A stretch of 13,143 bases of DNA from contig DCTP01000140.1 in NCBI GenBank assembly GCA_002329625.1, positions 18,539-31,681 on the forward strand, in the 5' to 3' direction. The translations under genes were made by a program, and so were the position numbers. The notes under the pieces are model-generated. The model was not told the origin of the DNA. It saw only the letters and a list, made by a program, of their open reading frames with translations, and did no database searches. The stretch's first letter is position 1. Every line of letters begins with the position of its first letter. Shown here piece by piece: positions 1-6,692 of this stretch. This DNA comes from Leptolinea sp. UBA1437 (GTDB lineage Bacteria > Chloroflexota > Anaerolineae > Anaerolineales > Anaerolineaceae).

Positions 1-1259
1 CATTTTTAACATTTCTTGATCAGGAAGCCCTTTCGGCGGATTTCGGGAAAGATCGATGGTTTGATGATTCCGAATGGTTTATCAGTAAACAACCGTTTGC
101 ATTGGAAGCAATACCGATTTTTTCATTAGCAATCGCTAAACAGATCGCAGCCGATATCGGAAAAATTCGAAAGTGTCTCATCACGGATTTGGATAATACT
201 CTTTGGGGTGGAATTCTTGGCGACGACGGTATCAACGGGATCAACCTTGATCCGAACGATCCGATCGGAGAATCTTTTCTTGATTTTCAAAAAACTCTGA
301 AGCTATATAAGGATAGGGGAGTTTTATTGGCTGTTTGCAGCAAAAACGACCCTTCTATCGCCAAAGAAGTATTCCAAAAACACCCGAATTGTATTCTCAA
401 AACAGAGGATTTTTCCGCATTCATCGCCGATTGGGAAGATAAGCCAATCAACATACAAAAAATCGCATCGCAGCTCAACATCGGACTCGATTCACTCGTG
501 TTTTTTGATGATAACCCTGCCGAAAGAGATTTGGTAAAAAAAGTTTTGCCGATGGTGCAAGTTATCGATGTTCCGGAGGACCCGGCCGAATTTAGCATGG
601 CATTAATTCGTTCTCATTGTTTTGATTGGGGACAATTGACGGAAGAGGATCTGAACCGTTCCGAAACCATCAGAGCAGATCGAAAAAGGTCAGAGCTCGG
701 TGCCATAACACTCAATTACGAAGATTATTTGAAAGCCTTGGAAATGAGGATAAGCATTGCGAAAGCCCTGCCTCATGAGCTGAATCGTTTCACGCAATTG
801 ATTAATAAGACGAACCAATTCAACTTGCGAACGCGACGTTACAACGAATCCGAAATCACCGCCACGGCAACCGATTCGGATAAAGTTCTCCTGCGCGTGA
901 CGCTGCAAGATAAATTCAGCGATTACGGAATCATTTCGGCAATTATTTTGAATCTTGATCGCTCACGGAAGAATATTTTTATCGATACCTGGGTAATGAG
1001 CTGCCGGGTTTTTAAACGCGGAATCGAAGATGAAGTGATGAATTATCTGATCGCTTTTGCAAAAGATAATGGTTTTCAAACAGTCGAAGGTGAATATATC
1101 TGCAATCCGCGAAACGGGTTGGTTGCCGATCTTTACACCCGCTATGGTTTTAAAATGGTACAACAAAATGACATATCAAAAAAATATATATTGAACATCA
1201 ATGATTATGTTCCATGTGAAACATGGTTCAATTTTGAACTCAAAGGGAAAGAATCATGA
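1..1259 (+). CDS. FkbH-like HAD-IIIC phosphatase/acyltransferase (5'-truncated)
   Basis: The reading frame is open from base 3 with no stop, so the gene begins before the window. A TTG at 102 is in frame but is probably not the start, because the residues before it (W-F-D-D, F-I-S-K-Q-P-F) fit the end of the N-terminal SGNH-like domain of full-length FkbH proteins. The HAD motif I D-L-D-N-T-L-W-G-G lies at about 186-212, motif II C-S-K-N-D near 336-350, and the acidic F-F-D-D-N-P-A-E-R motif near 500-526. The rest is the GNAT-like acyltransferase domain (F-S-D-Y-G-I, W-V-M-S-C-R-V, Y-G-F). In characterised FkbH proteins this pair of domains takes 1,3-bisphosphoglycerate, removes phosphate and loads the glyceryl unit onto a carrier protein. 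The ACP gene overlaps its stop codon, which supports that role. The pathway that uses the unit lies outside the window. Confidence 0.9.
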   Translation, partial: FLTFLDQEALSADFGKDRWFDDSEWFISKQPFALEAIPIFSLAIAKQIAADIGKIRKCLITDLDNTLWGGILGDDGINGINLDPNDPIGESFLDFQKTLKLYKDRGVLLAVCSKNDPSIAKEVFQKHPNCILKTEDFSAFIADWEDKPINIQKIASQLNIGLDSLVFFDDNPAERDLVKKVLPMVQVIDVPEDPAEFSMALIRSHCFDWGQLTEEDLNRSETIRADRKRSELGAITLNYEDYLKALEMRISIAKALPHELNRFTQLINKTNQFNLRTRRYNESEITATATDSDKVLLRVTLQDKFSDYGIISAIILNLDRSRKNIFIDTWVMSCRVFKRGIEDEVMNYLIAFAKDNGFQTVEGEYICNPRNGLVADLYTRYGFKMVQQNDISKKYILNINDYVPCETWFNFELKGKES

Positions 1260-1504
1260 CCGATCTTGAAAAAATACAAAGCATTATGCGCGATATTTTC
1301 GATGATGAGACGCTCGAAATTGATGAAAGTACGAGTGCGGAAGATATTGCTGAATGGGATTCTTTTTCAAATATTCAACTCATTGCGGCTGCGGAACAAC
1401 ATTTTGCCGTGAAATTCACGACACAGGAAGCAATTCATATTCGGACGGTCGGAGATATATTAAATCTAATCAAACAAAAAAGGCTCCCGGTTGATAAATC
1501 ATAA
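1256..1504 (+). CDS. stand-alone acyl carrier protein
   Basis: This 82-residue acidic protein has a typical ACP layout. The helix II motif is E-W-D-S-F-S-N-I-Q-L-I, with Ser36 as the expected 4'-phosphopantetheine attachment site. The usual D-S-L is D-S-F here; the W-D-S-x-S-N-I-Q-L-I context is common in carrier proteins that partner FkbH-type loading enzymes. Its ATG overlaps the FkbH stop (ATGA at 1256-1259), and a purine-rich AAAGGGAAAG lies just upstream inside the FkbH gene, so the two are translationally coupled. Inference: it is the dedicated acceptor of the C3 unit made by the upstream enzyme, not the fatty-acid-synthesis ACP. No other carrier-protein pathway gene is visible, since the next gene runs in the opposite direction. 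Confidence 0.9.
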   Translation: MTDLEKIQSIMRDIFDDETLEIDESTSAEDIAEWDSFSNIQLIAAAEQHFAVKFTTQEAIHIRTVGDILNLIKQKRLPVDKS

Positions 1505-1580
1505 ATAAACCGATTTCTATCAAGAAGAAGTGACCGTTTACCGATAACATTTGCATATCTATTTCCGATCGCAAAATATA

Positions 1581-1592
1581 GTAACCGGTTAC
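1581..1592. repeat. 12-bp perfect palindrome at convergent ACP/GT junction
   Basis: GTAACCGGTTAC is a perfect palindrome that overlaps the TAA stop of the minus-strand glycosyltransferase (1589-1591). A near-identical copy, GTAACTGGTTAC, lies 3 bp past the stop of the minus-strand gene at the only other convergent junction (9817-9828). A rho-independent terminator is unlikely here because there is no adjacent T-tract and the palindrome leaves no proper loop. Its function is unknown. Confidence 0.5.
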
Positions 1593-2725
1593 CCGATTGA
1601 AAGACATTCTTGATAGACTTTGATATATGCCATACCCATTTGCAAAATCGAAAAATGTTCGATAATTCTCTGCCTCGATTTGAATCGCAAAACATCTTGT
1701 TCTTCGGGGGACAAAAAGACCATTTTCCGAATCGCTTCGGAAAGCGCCGCCGGATTATTTTTAGGGACCAAAATACCGCAATCATCAAGAAGATAAGGAG
1801 CATCTCCGACATCGGTCGTAACACACAGTAATCCGCTGCTCATCGCTTCTCCCAAAGCCAAAGGAAAAGCTTCTCCGATCGACGACAATGTAAAAATATC
1901 CATAGCATTCAGTAACTCCGGTATATCATCCCGTTCACCTAAAAGGAGCATATGGGATTCCAATCCAGCATCGCAAATCCAATCGCACAACTCCTTATTC
2001 TCCCGAGTTAAACCAGATCCGACCAACAGAAAGCGAAAATGAATACCAGGCACTTTCTGCAGAAGTTCTTTCCAAGCTTGGATCAAGGTTAAATGGTCTT
2101 TTTGTGAATCAAAGCGGGAAATGTTTCCGATCAGAATATTGTCATCCGATATTCCCAATTCGCATCTTTTCTTTCTCCGCATTTCCGAGTTCGGTTTAAA
2201 CCGATCCGTATCAAACCCGTTGGGAATGACCGTAATAATATCCCCTCGATACCCCATATCAATATGATTCTGCTTTCCGCTGCGGGAACAGGAAATGATC
2301 CGTCGAGGAACCGATTGGGATAAATGTGCAAGCTGTGAAACGACCAACCGGGTTGAAAGTTTCACGTTTGGACTTAAAGTGGCATTATGCAATCCCCATA
2401 TAACCGGAATTTGCAGCTTTCGACCGACAAGACTTGCATACAAGTCGGCATGATAAAGCCAAGAGTGAATAAGATCGGGACGATCTTCTGCAGCTGTTTT
2501 ATTAAGTCGACGAAAAGCGCCATAACTGGGAACAGCCGGTTTCATGTTGAGACAAGTCACACAAACGCCGTTTTCTTCGATAATTTTGGCAACCGGACCG
2601 GTACGTCTTAAACACACAACGGATTGTTCGATACCACCAGATTTCAGAACCGGAATCACTTGTGCGAGCATTTTTTCCGCGCCGCCGGTATTTAAATCGG
2701 TTATGACATGCAATACTTTAATCAT
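1589..2725 (-). CDS. GT4-type glycosyltransferase (GT-B fold)
   Basis: This 378-residue protein has the length and motifs of retaining GT4 glycosyltransferases. The N-terminal half starts V-L-H-V-I-T-D-L-N-T-G-G-A-E (residues 4-17), the acceptor-side glycine-rich loop. The C-terminal donor-binding half has I-P-N-G-F (167-171), N-I-S-R-F with S-Q-K-D-H (201-211) and the E-x7-E signature with Glu285 and Glu293. There is no signal peptide or membrane segment, so it should be cytosolic or peripheral to the membrane. Family knowledge suggests transfer of a sugar from a nucleotide donor to a glycan or lipid; donor and acceptor cannot be read from sequence. It converges on the FkbH/ACP pair, so a shared surface-polysaccharide role is possible but unproven. 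No Shine-Dalgarno sequence precedes the ATG. Confidence 0.9.
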   Translation of the reverse strand: MIKVLHVITDLNTGGAEKMLAQVIPVLKSGGIEQSVVCLRRTGPVAKIIEENGVCVTCLNMKPAVPSYGAFRRLNKTAAEDRPDLIHSWLYHADLYASLVGRKLQIPVIWGLHNATLSPNVKLSTRLVVSQLAHLSQSVPRRIISCSRSGKQNHIDMGYRGDIITVIPNGFDTDRFKPNSEMRRKKRCELGISDDNILIGNISRFDSQKDHLTLIQAWKELLQKVPGIHFRFLLVGSGLTRENKELCDWICDAGLESHMLLLGERDDIPELLNAMDIFTLSSIGEAFPLALGEAMSSGLLCVTTDVGDAPYLLDDCGILVPKNNPAALSEAIRKMVFLSPEEQDVLRFKSRQRIIEHFSILQMGMAYIKVYQECLSIG

Positions 2726-2735
2726 TCTGATTTAT

Positions 2736-2741
2736 ATTGTA
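2736..2741 (-). promoter_or_regulatory. candidate -10 box of the GT4 gene, near-leaderless
   Basis: Reading the minus strand, TACAAT ends 10 bases before the ATG at 2725, so transcription would begin only about 3-4 bases upstream of the start codon. No Shine-Dalgarno sequence and no convincing -35 hexamer are present. The call rests on one AT-rich hexamer and is weak. Confidence 0.3.
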
Positions 2742-2889
2742 AAGGAAATTAACCGGCGAGCGGGATATCCGAATAAATTGGTTGGCATGGGTAACTATTT
2801 TTACAAATGATTGACGAATCGCCCGATTTAAATTCATCCTCGTGATTTCATAACGAATTGTTTCAACCCGATAACAAACGGAAGGCAAT

Positions 2890-3375
2890 TTAAAGTGGTT
2901 TTATGGTTTCTTGGGAAACATCCGGATTGTTTGTTTTTTCTTCCATCAAAAGAATATTTTTAGATAATTTATCAAATCCTTTCGACATGTTTTTCAGCAA
3001 CTTGTCATCAAATCCATCAAAAAGTTTATTGATAAATTCTTTATCCGATTCCGCCTGTTGTTGTAGACTGTTTTTCCCCTCTTCCGTCAAGCCAACTCTG
3101 ACAATTCTGCCATCCGTATCATCTTTGCTTAAAACCAAATAATTTTGTTTCTCAAGGAGTAAAGCCATCTTTTTTATATTTTGTCGGGAACTTCCCAGTG
3201 CTTCCGACAGTTCCGTAATCGTCATAGAAGCCGGATCATTCTTCGAAAGTGTTTCCAGTAATTGGAATTGTTTAATCGTTATTCCGGTTTCCAGTCGATC
3301 ACCTACTATTTGAATTTTATTAGAAAGCGTGAATATTTTAGACAATACGATTTTGCCGCGATTCGTTTTACCCAT
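2890..3375 (-). CDS. MarR-family transcriptional regulator
   Basis: The start is placed at the ATG at 3375 (161 residues), not the in-frame TTG 18 bases upstream, because a strong AGGAGGG lies 6-7 bases before this ATG and inside the longer frame. The protein has the MarR plan: N-terminal dimerisation helices, then a winged helix-turn-helix at about residues 36-105. The recognition region reads T-I-T-E-L-S-E-A-L-G-S-S-R-Q-N-I, and the wing D-x-R is Asp88-Gly-Arg90, followed by L-T-E-E-G. The C-terminal helices would complete the dimer. The ligand cannot be predicted. Its only same-strand neighbour downstream is the glycosyltransferase, 164 bp away; upstream, maf diverges across a long gap. 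Autoregulation is likely for the family, and a partial palindrome upstream is a candidate operator. Confidence 0.9.
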   Translation of the reverse strand: MGKTNRGKIVLSKIFTLSNKIQIVGDRLETGITIKQFQLLETLSKNDPASMTITELSEALGSSRQNIKKMALLLEKQNYLVLSKDDTDGRIVRVGLTEEGKNSLQQQAESDKEFINKLFDGFDDKLLKNMSKGFDKLSKNILLMEEKTNNPDVSQETIKPL

Positions 3376-3418
3376 ATGTCGCCCTCCTGCCAAAAGGGAA
3401 CCTATTATCTTTGTAAAA

Positions 3419-3430
3419 TAAGTATACCTA
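3419..3430. promoter_or_regulatory. possible MarR operator
   Basis: TAAGTATACCTA is an imperfect palindrome (10 of 12 positions symmetrical) about 45 bases upstream of the marR start codon, at the expected promoter position. A GATAAT that could be the marR -10 lies between it and the gene. MarR proteins commonly bind such inverted repeats at their own promoter. The call is based on position and symmetry only. Confidence 0.25.
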
Positions 3431-3710
3431 ATGAAGCGTCCTGTAACAATACATTAATTTTTTACCATCTTGCTTTTATGCCGTTCCTCGTTTTTATGGT
3501 GCAATTTCAAATATGGTATAAAGTTCCTCAAATTAAATATATTGACCGATCCGTCATAAACAACTCAATAAAAATTGATCCGCCGGTTTTTTCCTTTTTT
3601 ACTGATCCTCACATAGGCACCTCTTTTTTCCCTCATTTTGTAATCGATTCTTAAATAAGACACCCTTTCTTGACCACCCGTTGGCATTCATTTATCGGAA
3701 CATTCAATTG

Positions 3711-3719
3711 TGTTAGAAT
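3711..3719 (+). promoter_or_regulatory. extended -10 promoter of maf, leaderless start
   Basis: TGTTAGAAT combines an extended -10 TG with a TAGAAT hexamer. The hexamer ends 7 bases before the maf ATG at 3727, so transcription should begin at or next to the ATG. The intervening TTTCCTT is pyrimidine-rich and has no Shine-Dalgarno sequence. The same nine bases occur upstream of the epimerase gene at 7663-7671. A weak TTTATC sits 17 bp upstream as a possible -35. Confidence 0.5.
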
Positions 3720-3726
3720 TTTCCTT

Positions 3727-4422
3727 ATGCGAGATCAAGAAAAAATTTTGTTGGCGTCCGGCTCCCAACGCAGAAGAGAGTTACTCTCATGGTTAACCGA
3801 TCGGTTTGAAATTATTCCCTCTGATATTGATGAAAGTCCGCTGCCCGGAGAACGTCCAGAGGTGTATTGTCAAAGAATCGCGGAACAGAAAGCTCTTGCT
3901 ATCCCTTCCAGAACGGAAACGCAGAATTCTTTTGTTCTTGCAGCTGACACCATTGTTTATTCACAAAATCGGATTATTGGGAAACCCAAAGACGAACAGG
4001 ATGCATTTCAAATACTGACTTTTTTACAAGGACGAATTCATCATGTCTGTACTGCTGTAACATTATTACGGAACGAGAAAACTGTCAGTACTTTATGCGA
4101 CACATCAGTTCGTATGAATCCTCTATCCCAAGCCACTATCCGATCTTACATCGCAACCGGTGACCCTATGGGAAAAGCGGGTGCCTATGCAATCCAAAAT
4201 ACCGATTTTAATTTGGTGGAATCCGTTGAAGGATGTTACACATGTGTTATTGGTCTCCCTTTATGCCATGTGGAAAAATTGTTTTCATTCTTTAACTATT
4301 CCTTTGAGAAGAATGTTATCGAATGTTGCAAAAGCCATATTCACTACAATTGTGTAGTGGATCAGTCTGAAATGTTACGGAAATCCTTATTCAATCAAAA
4401 AATTATCGAACGAAACGTATGA
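3727..4422 (+). CDS. maf: Maf family nucleotide pyrophosphatase with C-terminal extension
   Basis: Maf proteins hydrolyse non-canonical and some canonical nucleoside triphosphates to monophosphates in the cytosol. The ATG at 3727 is chosen over an upstream TTG (3670) because the family motif L-L-A-S-G-S-Q-R-R (residues 8-16) must lie close to the N-terminus and a -10 box directly precedes it. Also visible are A-A-D-T-I-V (72-77), G-K-P (85-87) and G-D-P-M-G-K-A-G-A-Y-A-I-Q (145-157). The last is the YhdE-type signature, associated with dTTP/UTP pyrophosphatase activity. The Maf fold should end near residue 190. This protein runs to 231, adding about 41 residues rich in Cys and His (C-C-K-S-H-I-H-Y-N-C). 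The extension overlaps the PBP start by 4 bp and its DNA contains a stem-loop. Family identity is secure; the role of the extension is unknown. Confidence 0.93.
   Translation: MRDQEKILLASGSQRRRELLSWLTDRFEIIPSDIDESPLPGERPEVYCQRIAEQKALAIPSRTETQNSFVLAADTIVYSQNRIIGKPKDEQDAFQILTFLQGRIHHVCTAVTLLRNEKTVSTLCDTSVRMNPLSQATIRSYIATGDPMGKAGAYAIQNTDFNLVESVEGCYTCVIGLPLCHVEKLFSFFNYSFEKNVIECCKSHIHYNCVVDQSEMLRKSLFNQKIIERNV
4339..4362. other. stem-loop within the 3' end of maf
   Basis: ATTCACTAC and GTAGTGGAT form a 9-bp stem (one T-G wobble) around a 6-base AATTGT loop. It lies in the codons of the unusual Maf extension, 57 bases before the PBP start codon. No T-run follows, so it is not a standard terminator. 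It could affect translation or stability of the PBP message, or be a relic of a former intergenic region. Confidence 0.4.
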
Positions 4423-6680
4423 AAAGATTCATCATTTGCTTTATTTTTCTTTGTGTTTTTACCGTCGGATGCGGTCCGAAAGTTTCCGACGAATCGACAA
4501 AAACGCCTGAGATAACCACGGTGATGCCGAGTGATACACCTCTGCCGGAACCGGTGGTTATGATAACCTCCGCTCCCGAAGCGAGAACGACTGCGAATAC
4601 ATTCCTTGAATTTTGGAAAGCGGATGATTTCGTCAATATGTATAACATGCTTTCCCAAGTCAGCAGAGATGCTATTCCGTTCGAAGATTTTGAAACCAAA
4701 TATAAAGAAGCTGAAACCAACTTGACTTTACAAAGTTTAAATTGTGAGGTGACCTCCGCTTTAACCAGCCCTAAAACCGCGCAAATCGGATATCATGCGA
4801 CATATCAAACCGCGTTAGCGGGAACTTTTTCGCGCGATATGGTGATGAATTTGGTTTTTGAAGCGAATGATTGGAAAATACAATGGGATGACGGGATGAT
4901 CATGCCCGAGCTAAGCGGCGGAAACAAAATTGAAATAGACATCGATGTACCGACGCGAGGACCGATTTATGACATCGACGGTGTTCCGCTTGCCGCAGAA
5001 ACAGAAGCATATGCAATCGGGGTTGTGCCCGCTTCCGTTCCATCGAACCGTTGGAATGGCTTAATTAATGAACTTTCACGACTGACCGGTAAAACGACGT
5101 TTGTGATCACACAGATGATGGAAGAAGCTAATCAGTATGATTATGTGGTCATCGGTGAAGTCCCCGCTGCGGTTGTTGAAGAACGAATGGAAGCCATTTC
5201 CAGTTATGAAGGTGTTTATCTCAATGCTTATACGGCAAGCCGTTTTTATTATGAGGGCGGATCTGCTCCACATTTGGTCGGTTACGTTCAACCCATTGGC
5301 GAAGATGAAGCCGAAACCATGAAAAGACAAGGATATCGGATTGATGAACGAATCGGAAGAATCGGGATCGAAAAATGGGGTCAGGATCGTTTAGATGGCG
5401 AACGAGGAGCTTCTGTCTATGTCGTTGATTCAGCCGGGAACCCGATCACCCGTTTATATAAAAGCGATCCCGTCCCTGCCGAAACGATCTATACAACCTT
5501 CAAAGAAGATTTCCAATATGACCTTCAAAGGGCAATCGCCGGGTTCAGAGGTGCAATTGTTGTGTTGGAGAGGGATACCGGCAGAGTTTTAGGAATGGCT
5601 TCTTCACCGACTTTTGACCCGAACTTATTGGATTTTAATAATTACAATTCTTTTTACAGTGCAAATTTGCTTTATAACGATGACCGTCCTATGTACAACC
5701 GTGCTACCCAGGGACAATATCCTCTGGGGTCCGTGTTTAAAATAATCACCATGTCAGCCGCTTTGGAATCCGGCGTATATCACGTCAATGATACTTACGA
5801 TTGCGGTTATGAATTTACGGAATTGCCCGGAATCACTTTAACCGACTGGACACTCGATCATGATGTCGCGGCAAGCGGTAAACTCACGCTTTCGGAAGGT
5901 TTGATGCGCTCCTGTAATCCTTGGTTTTATAAAATCGGTCTGGAGCTTTTTCGGCAAAAAGGTGCGGATTATTTACCCAGTATGGCAAGGGGATTCGGCC
6001 TCGGGTCGCCTACCGGCATCGGTGAGGTGGAAGAGGAATCCGGGAATGTCGAAACACCTCCCGATGAATATTCATCCGTTCAAATGGGTATCGGACAAGG
6101 GACTTTATTGGTCACACCGCTTCAAGTCGCCCGTTTTGTGGCAGCCGTCGGTAACGGAGGGACACTATATCGTCCTCAGGTTGTAGAACAGATTGTTGAT
6201 TACGAAGGAAATGTTACTTACGCTTTTAAACCAGAAGAACAAGGCAAATTACCGGTCTCGAAGGAAAATTTGGAATTAGTCCAGCAAGCAATGCTGAGTG
6301 TGACGAATAATCCGCGCGGTACCGCCTATTCGACTTTTAAATATATTAAATATCCGGTTTACGGGAAAACCGGGACGGCTCAGACATCACCCGGAGAAGA
6401 TCCGCATGCTTGGTTTGCCGGATATACCGATCGAAAACTGGAAGGAAAACCGGATATCGCGGTGGCAGTTCTGGTAGAGAACATGGGGGATGGTTCGGTT
6501 TATGCGGCTCCAATTTTCCGCAGAGTCCTGGAACTTTATTTTGACGGAAAAGCATCCATGCTTTATAACTGGGAAGCGGGGGTTTATATAACGAAGACGC
6601 CGACTCCTACGCCAACGATCACTCCGACACCGGAACCGACTAAAGCGCCTTGGCAAATAACACCTGAGGTTACCCCTTAA
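4419..6680 (+). CDS. lipoprotein class B penicillin-binding protein, PBP2a/PbpC-like (D,D-transpeptidase)
   Basis: This 753-residue transpeptidase should cross-link peptidoglycan on the outer face of the membrane. The N-terminus is a lipoprotein signal peptide: K-R, a hydrophobic stretch, then F-T-V-G-C with Cys18 as the lipidation site. Residues about 48-165 resemble the NTF2-like MecA_N domain of staphylococcal PBP2a and Bacillus PbpC. The dimerisation domain begins at R180-G-P-I-Y-D-I-D-G. The transpeptidase domain has S438-V-F-K441 (nucleophile Ser438), S498-C-N500 and K650-T-G652. The protein ends in a Pro-Thr repeat tail from about residue 720, a probable wall or linker segment. There is no glycosyltransferase domain. 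Its ATG overlaps the maf stop (ATGA), so it is translated from the maf operon without an obvious Shine-Dalgarno sequence. Low beta-lactam affinity is a feature of some relatives but is not shown here. Confidence 0.93.
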   Translation: MKRFIICFIFLCVFTVGCGPKVSDESTKTPEITTVMPSDTPLPEPVVMITSAPEARTTANTFLEFWKADDFVNMYNMLSQVSRDAIPFEDFETKYKEAETNLTLQSLNCEVTSALTSPKTAQIGYHATYQTALAGTFSRDMVMNLVFEANDWKIQWDDGMIMPELSGGNKIEIDIDVPTRGPIYDIDGVPLAAETEAYAIGVVPASVPSNRWNGLINELSRLTGKTTFVITQMMEEANQYDYVVIGEVPAAVVEERMEAISSYEGVYLNAYTASRFYYEGGSAPHLVGYVQPIGEDEAETMKRQGYRIDERIGRIGIEKWGQDRLDGERGASVYVVDSAGNPITRLYKSDPVPAETIYTTFKEDFQYDLQRAIAGFRGAIVVLERDTGRVLGMASSPTFDPNLLDFNNYNSFYSANLLYNDDRPMYNRATQGQYPLGSVFKIITMSAALESGVYHVNDTYDCGYEFTELPGITLTDWTLDHDVAASGKLTLSEGLMRSCNPWFYKIGLELFRQKGADYLPSMARGFGLGSPTGIGEVEEESGNVETPPDEYSSVQMGIGQGTLLVTPLQVARFVAAVGNGGTLYRPQVVEQIVDYEGNVTYAFKPEEQGKLPVSKENLELVQQAMLSVTNNPRGTAYSTFKYIKYPVYGKTGTAQTSPGEDPHAWFAGYTDRKLEGKPDIAVAVLVENMGDGSVYAAPIFRRVLELYFDGKASMLYNWEAGVYITKTPTPTPTITPTPEPTKAPWQITPEVTP

Positions 6681-6692
6681 ATCGACCCGCGA

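Larger units (their letters stand above)
3376..3726. other. AT-rich gene-free gap between marR and maf
   Basis: This stretch separates divergent genes and holds no convincing gene. An open frame crosses it on the plus strand, but most of its first half is antisense to marR and it has no recognisable start or composition. It contains the marR Shine-Dalgarno and probable promoter, the candidate operator at 3419-3430, and the maf promoter at its right end. A TGGTATAAA at 3514-3522 resembles an extended -10 box on the plus strand, with no product I can assign to it. Several T-runs (3585-3600, 3623-3630) have no GC-rich hairpin in front of them. Confidence 0.5.

Noticed and set aside
102..104. TTG as the start codon of the FkbH-like gene
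   Set aside because: The frame is open to the window edge and the preceding residues fit the end of the FkbH N-terminal domain, so the gene is truncated by the window and does not start here.
3376..3393. Longer MarR start at the TTG at 3393
   Set aside because: The strong AGGAGGG lies inside this extension and is correctly spaced for the ATG at 3375.
3262..3654. Open frame of 130 codons on the plus strand across the marR/maf gap
   Set aside because: Its first third is antisense to marR, the translation is compositionally odd with no recognisable domain, and no Shine-Dalgarno sequence supports a start.
3570..3660. T-runs upstream of maf as a terminator
   Set aside because: No GC-rich stem precedes them; only A-run/T-run pairing is possible.
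3670..3726. Longer Maf start at the TTG at 3670
   Set aside because: The Maf family motif must lie near the N-terminus, there is no Shine-Dalgarno sequence at the TTG, and the extension overlaps the promoter.
6600..6660. Pro-Thr codon repeat as a DNA repeat or CRISPR-like array
   Set aside because: It is a short, imperfect coding repeat for the protein tail, with no spacers or conserved repeat unit.
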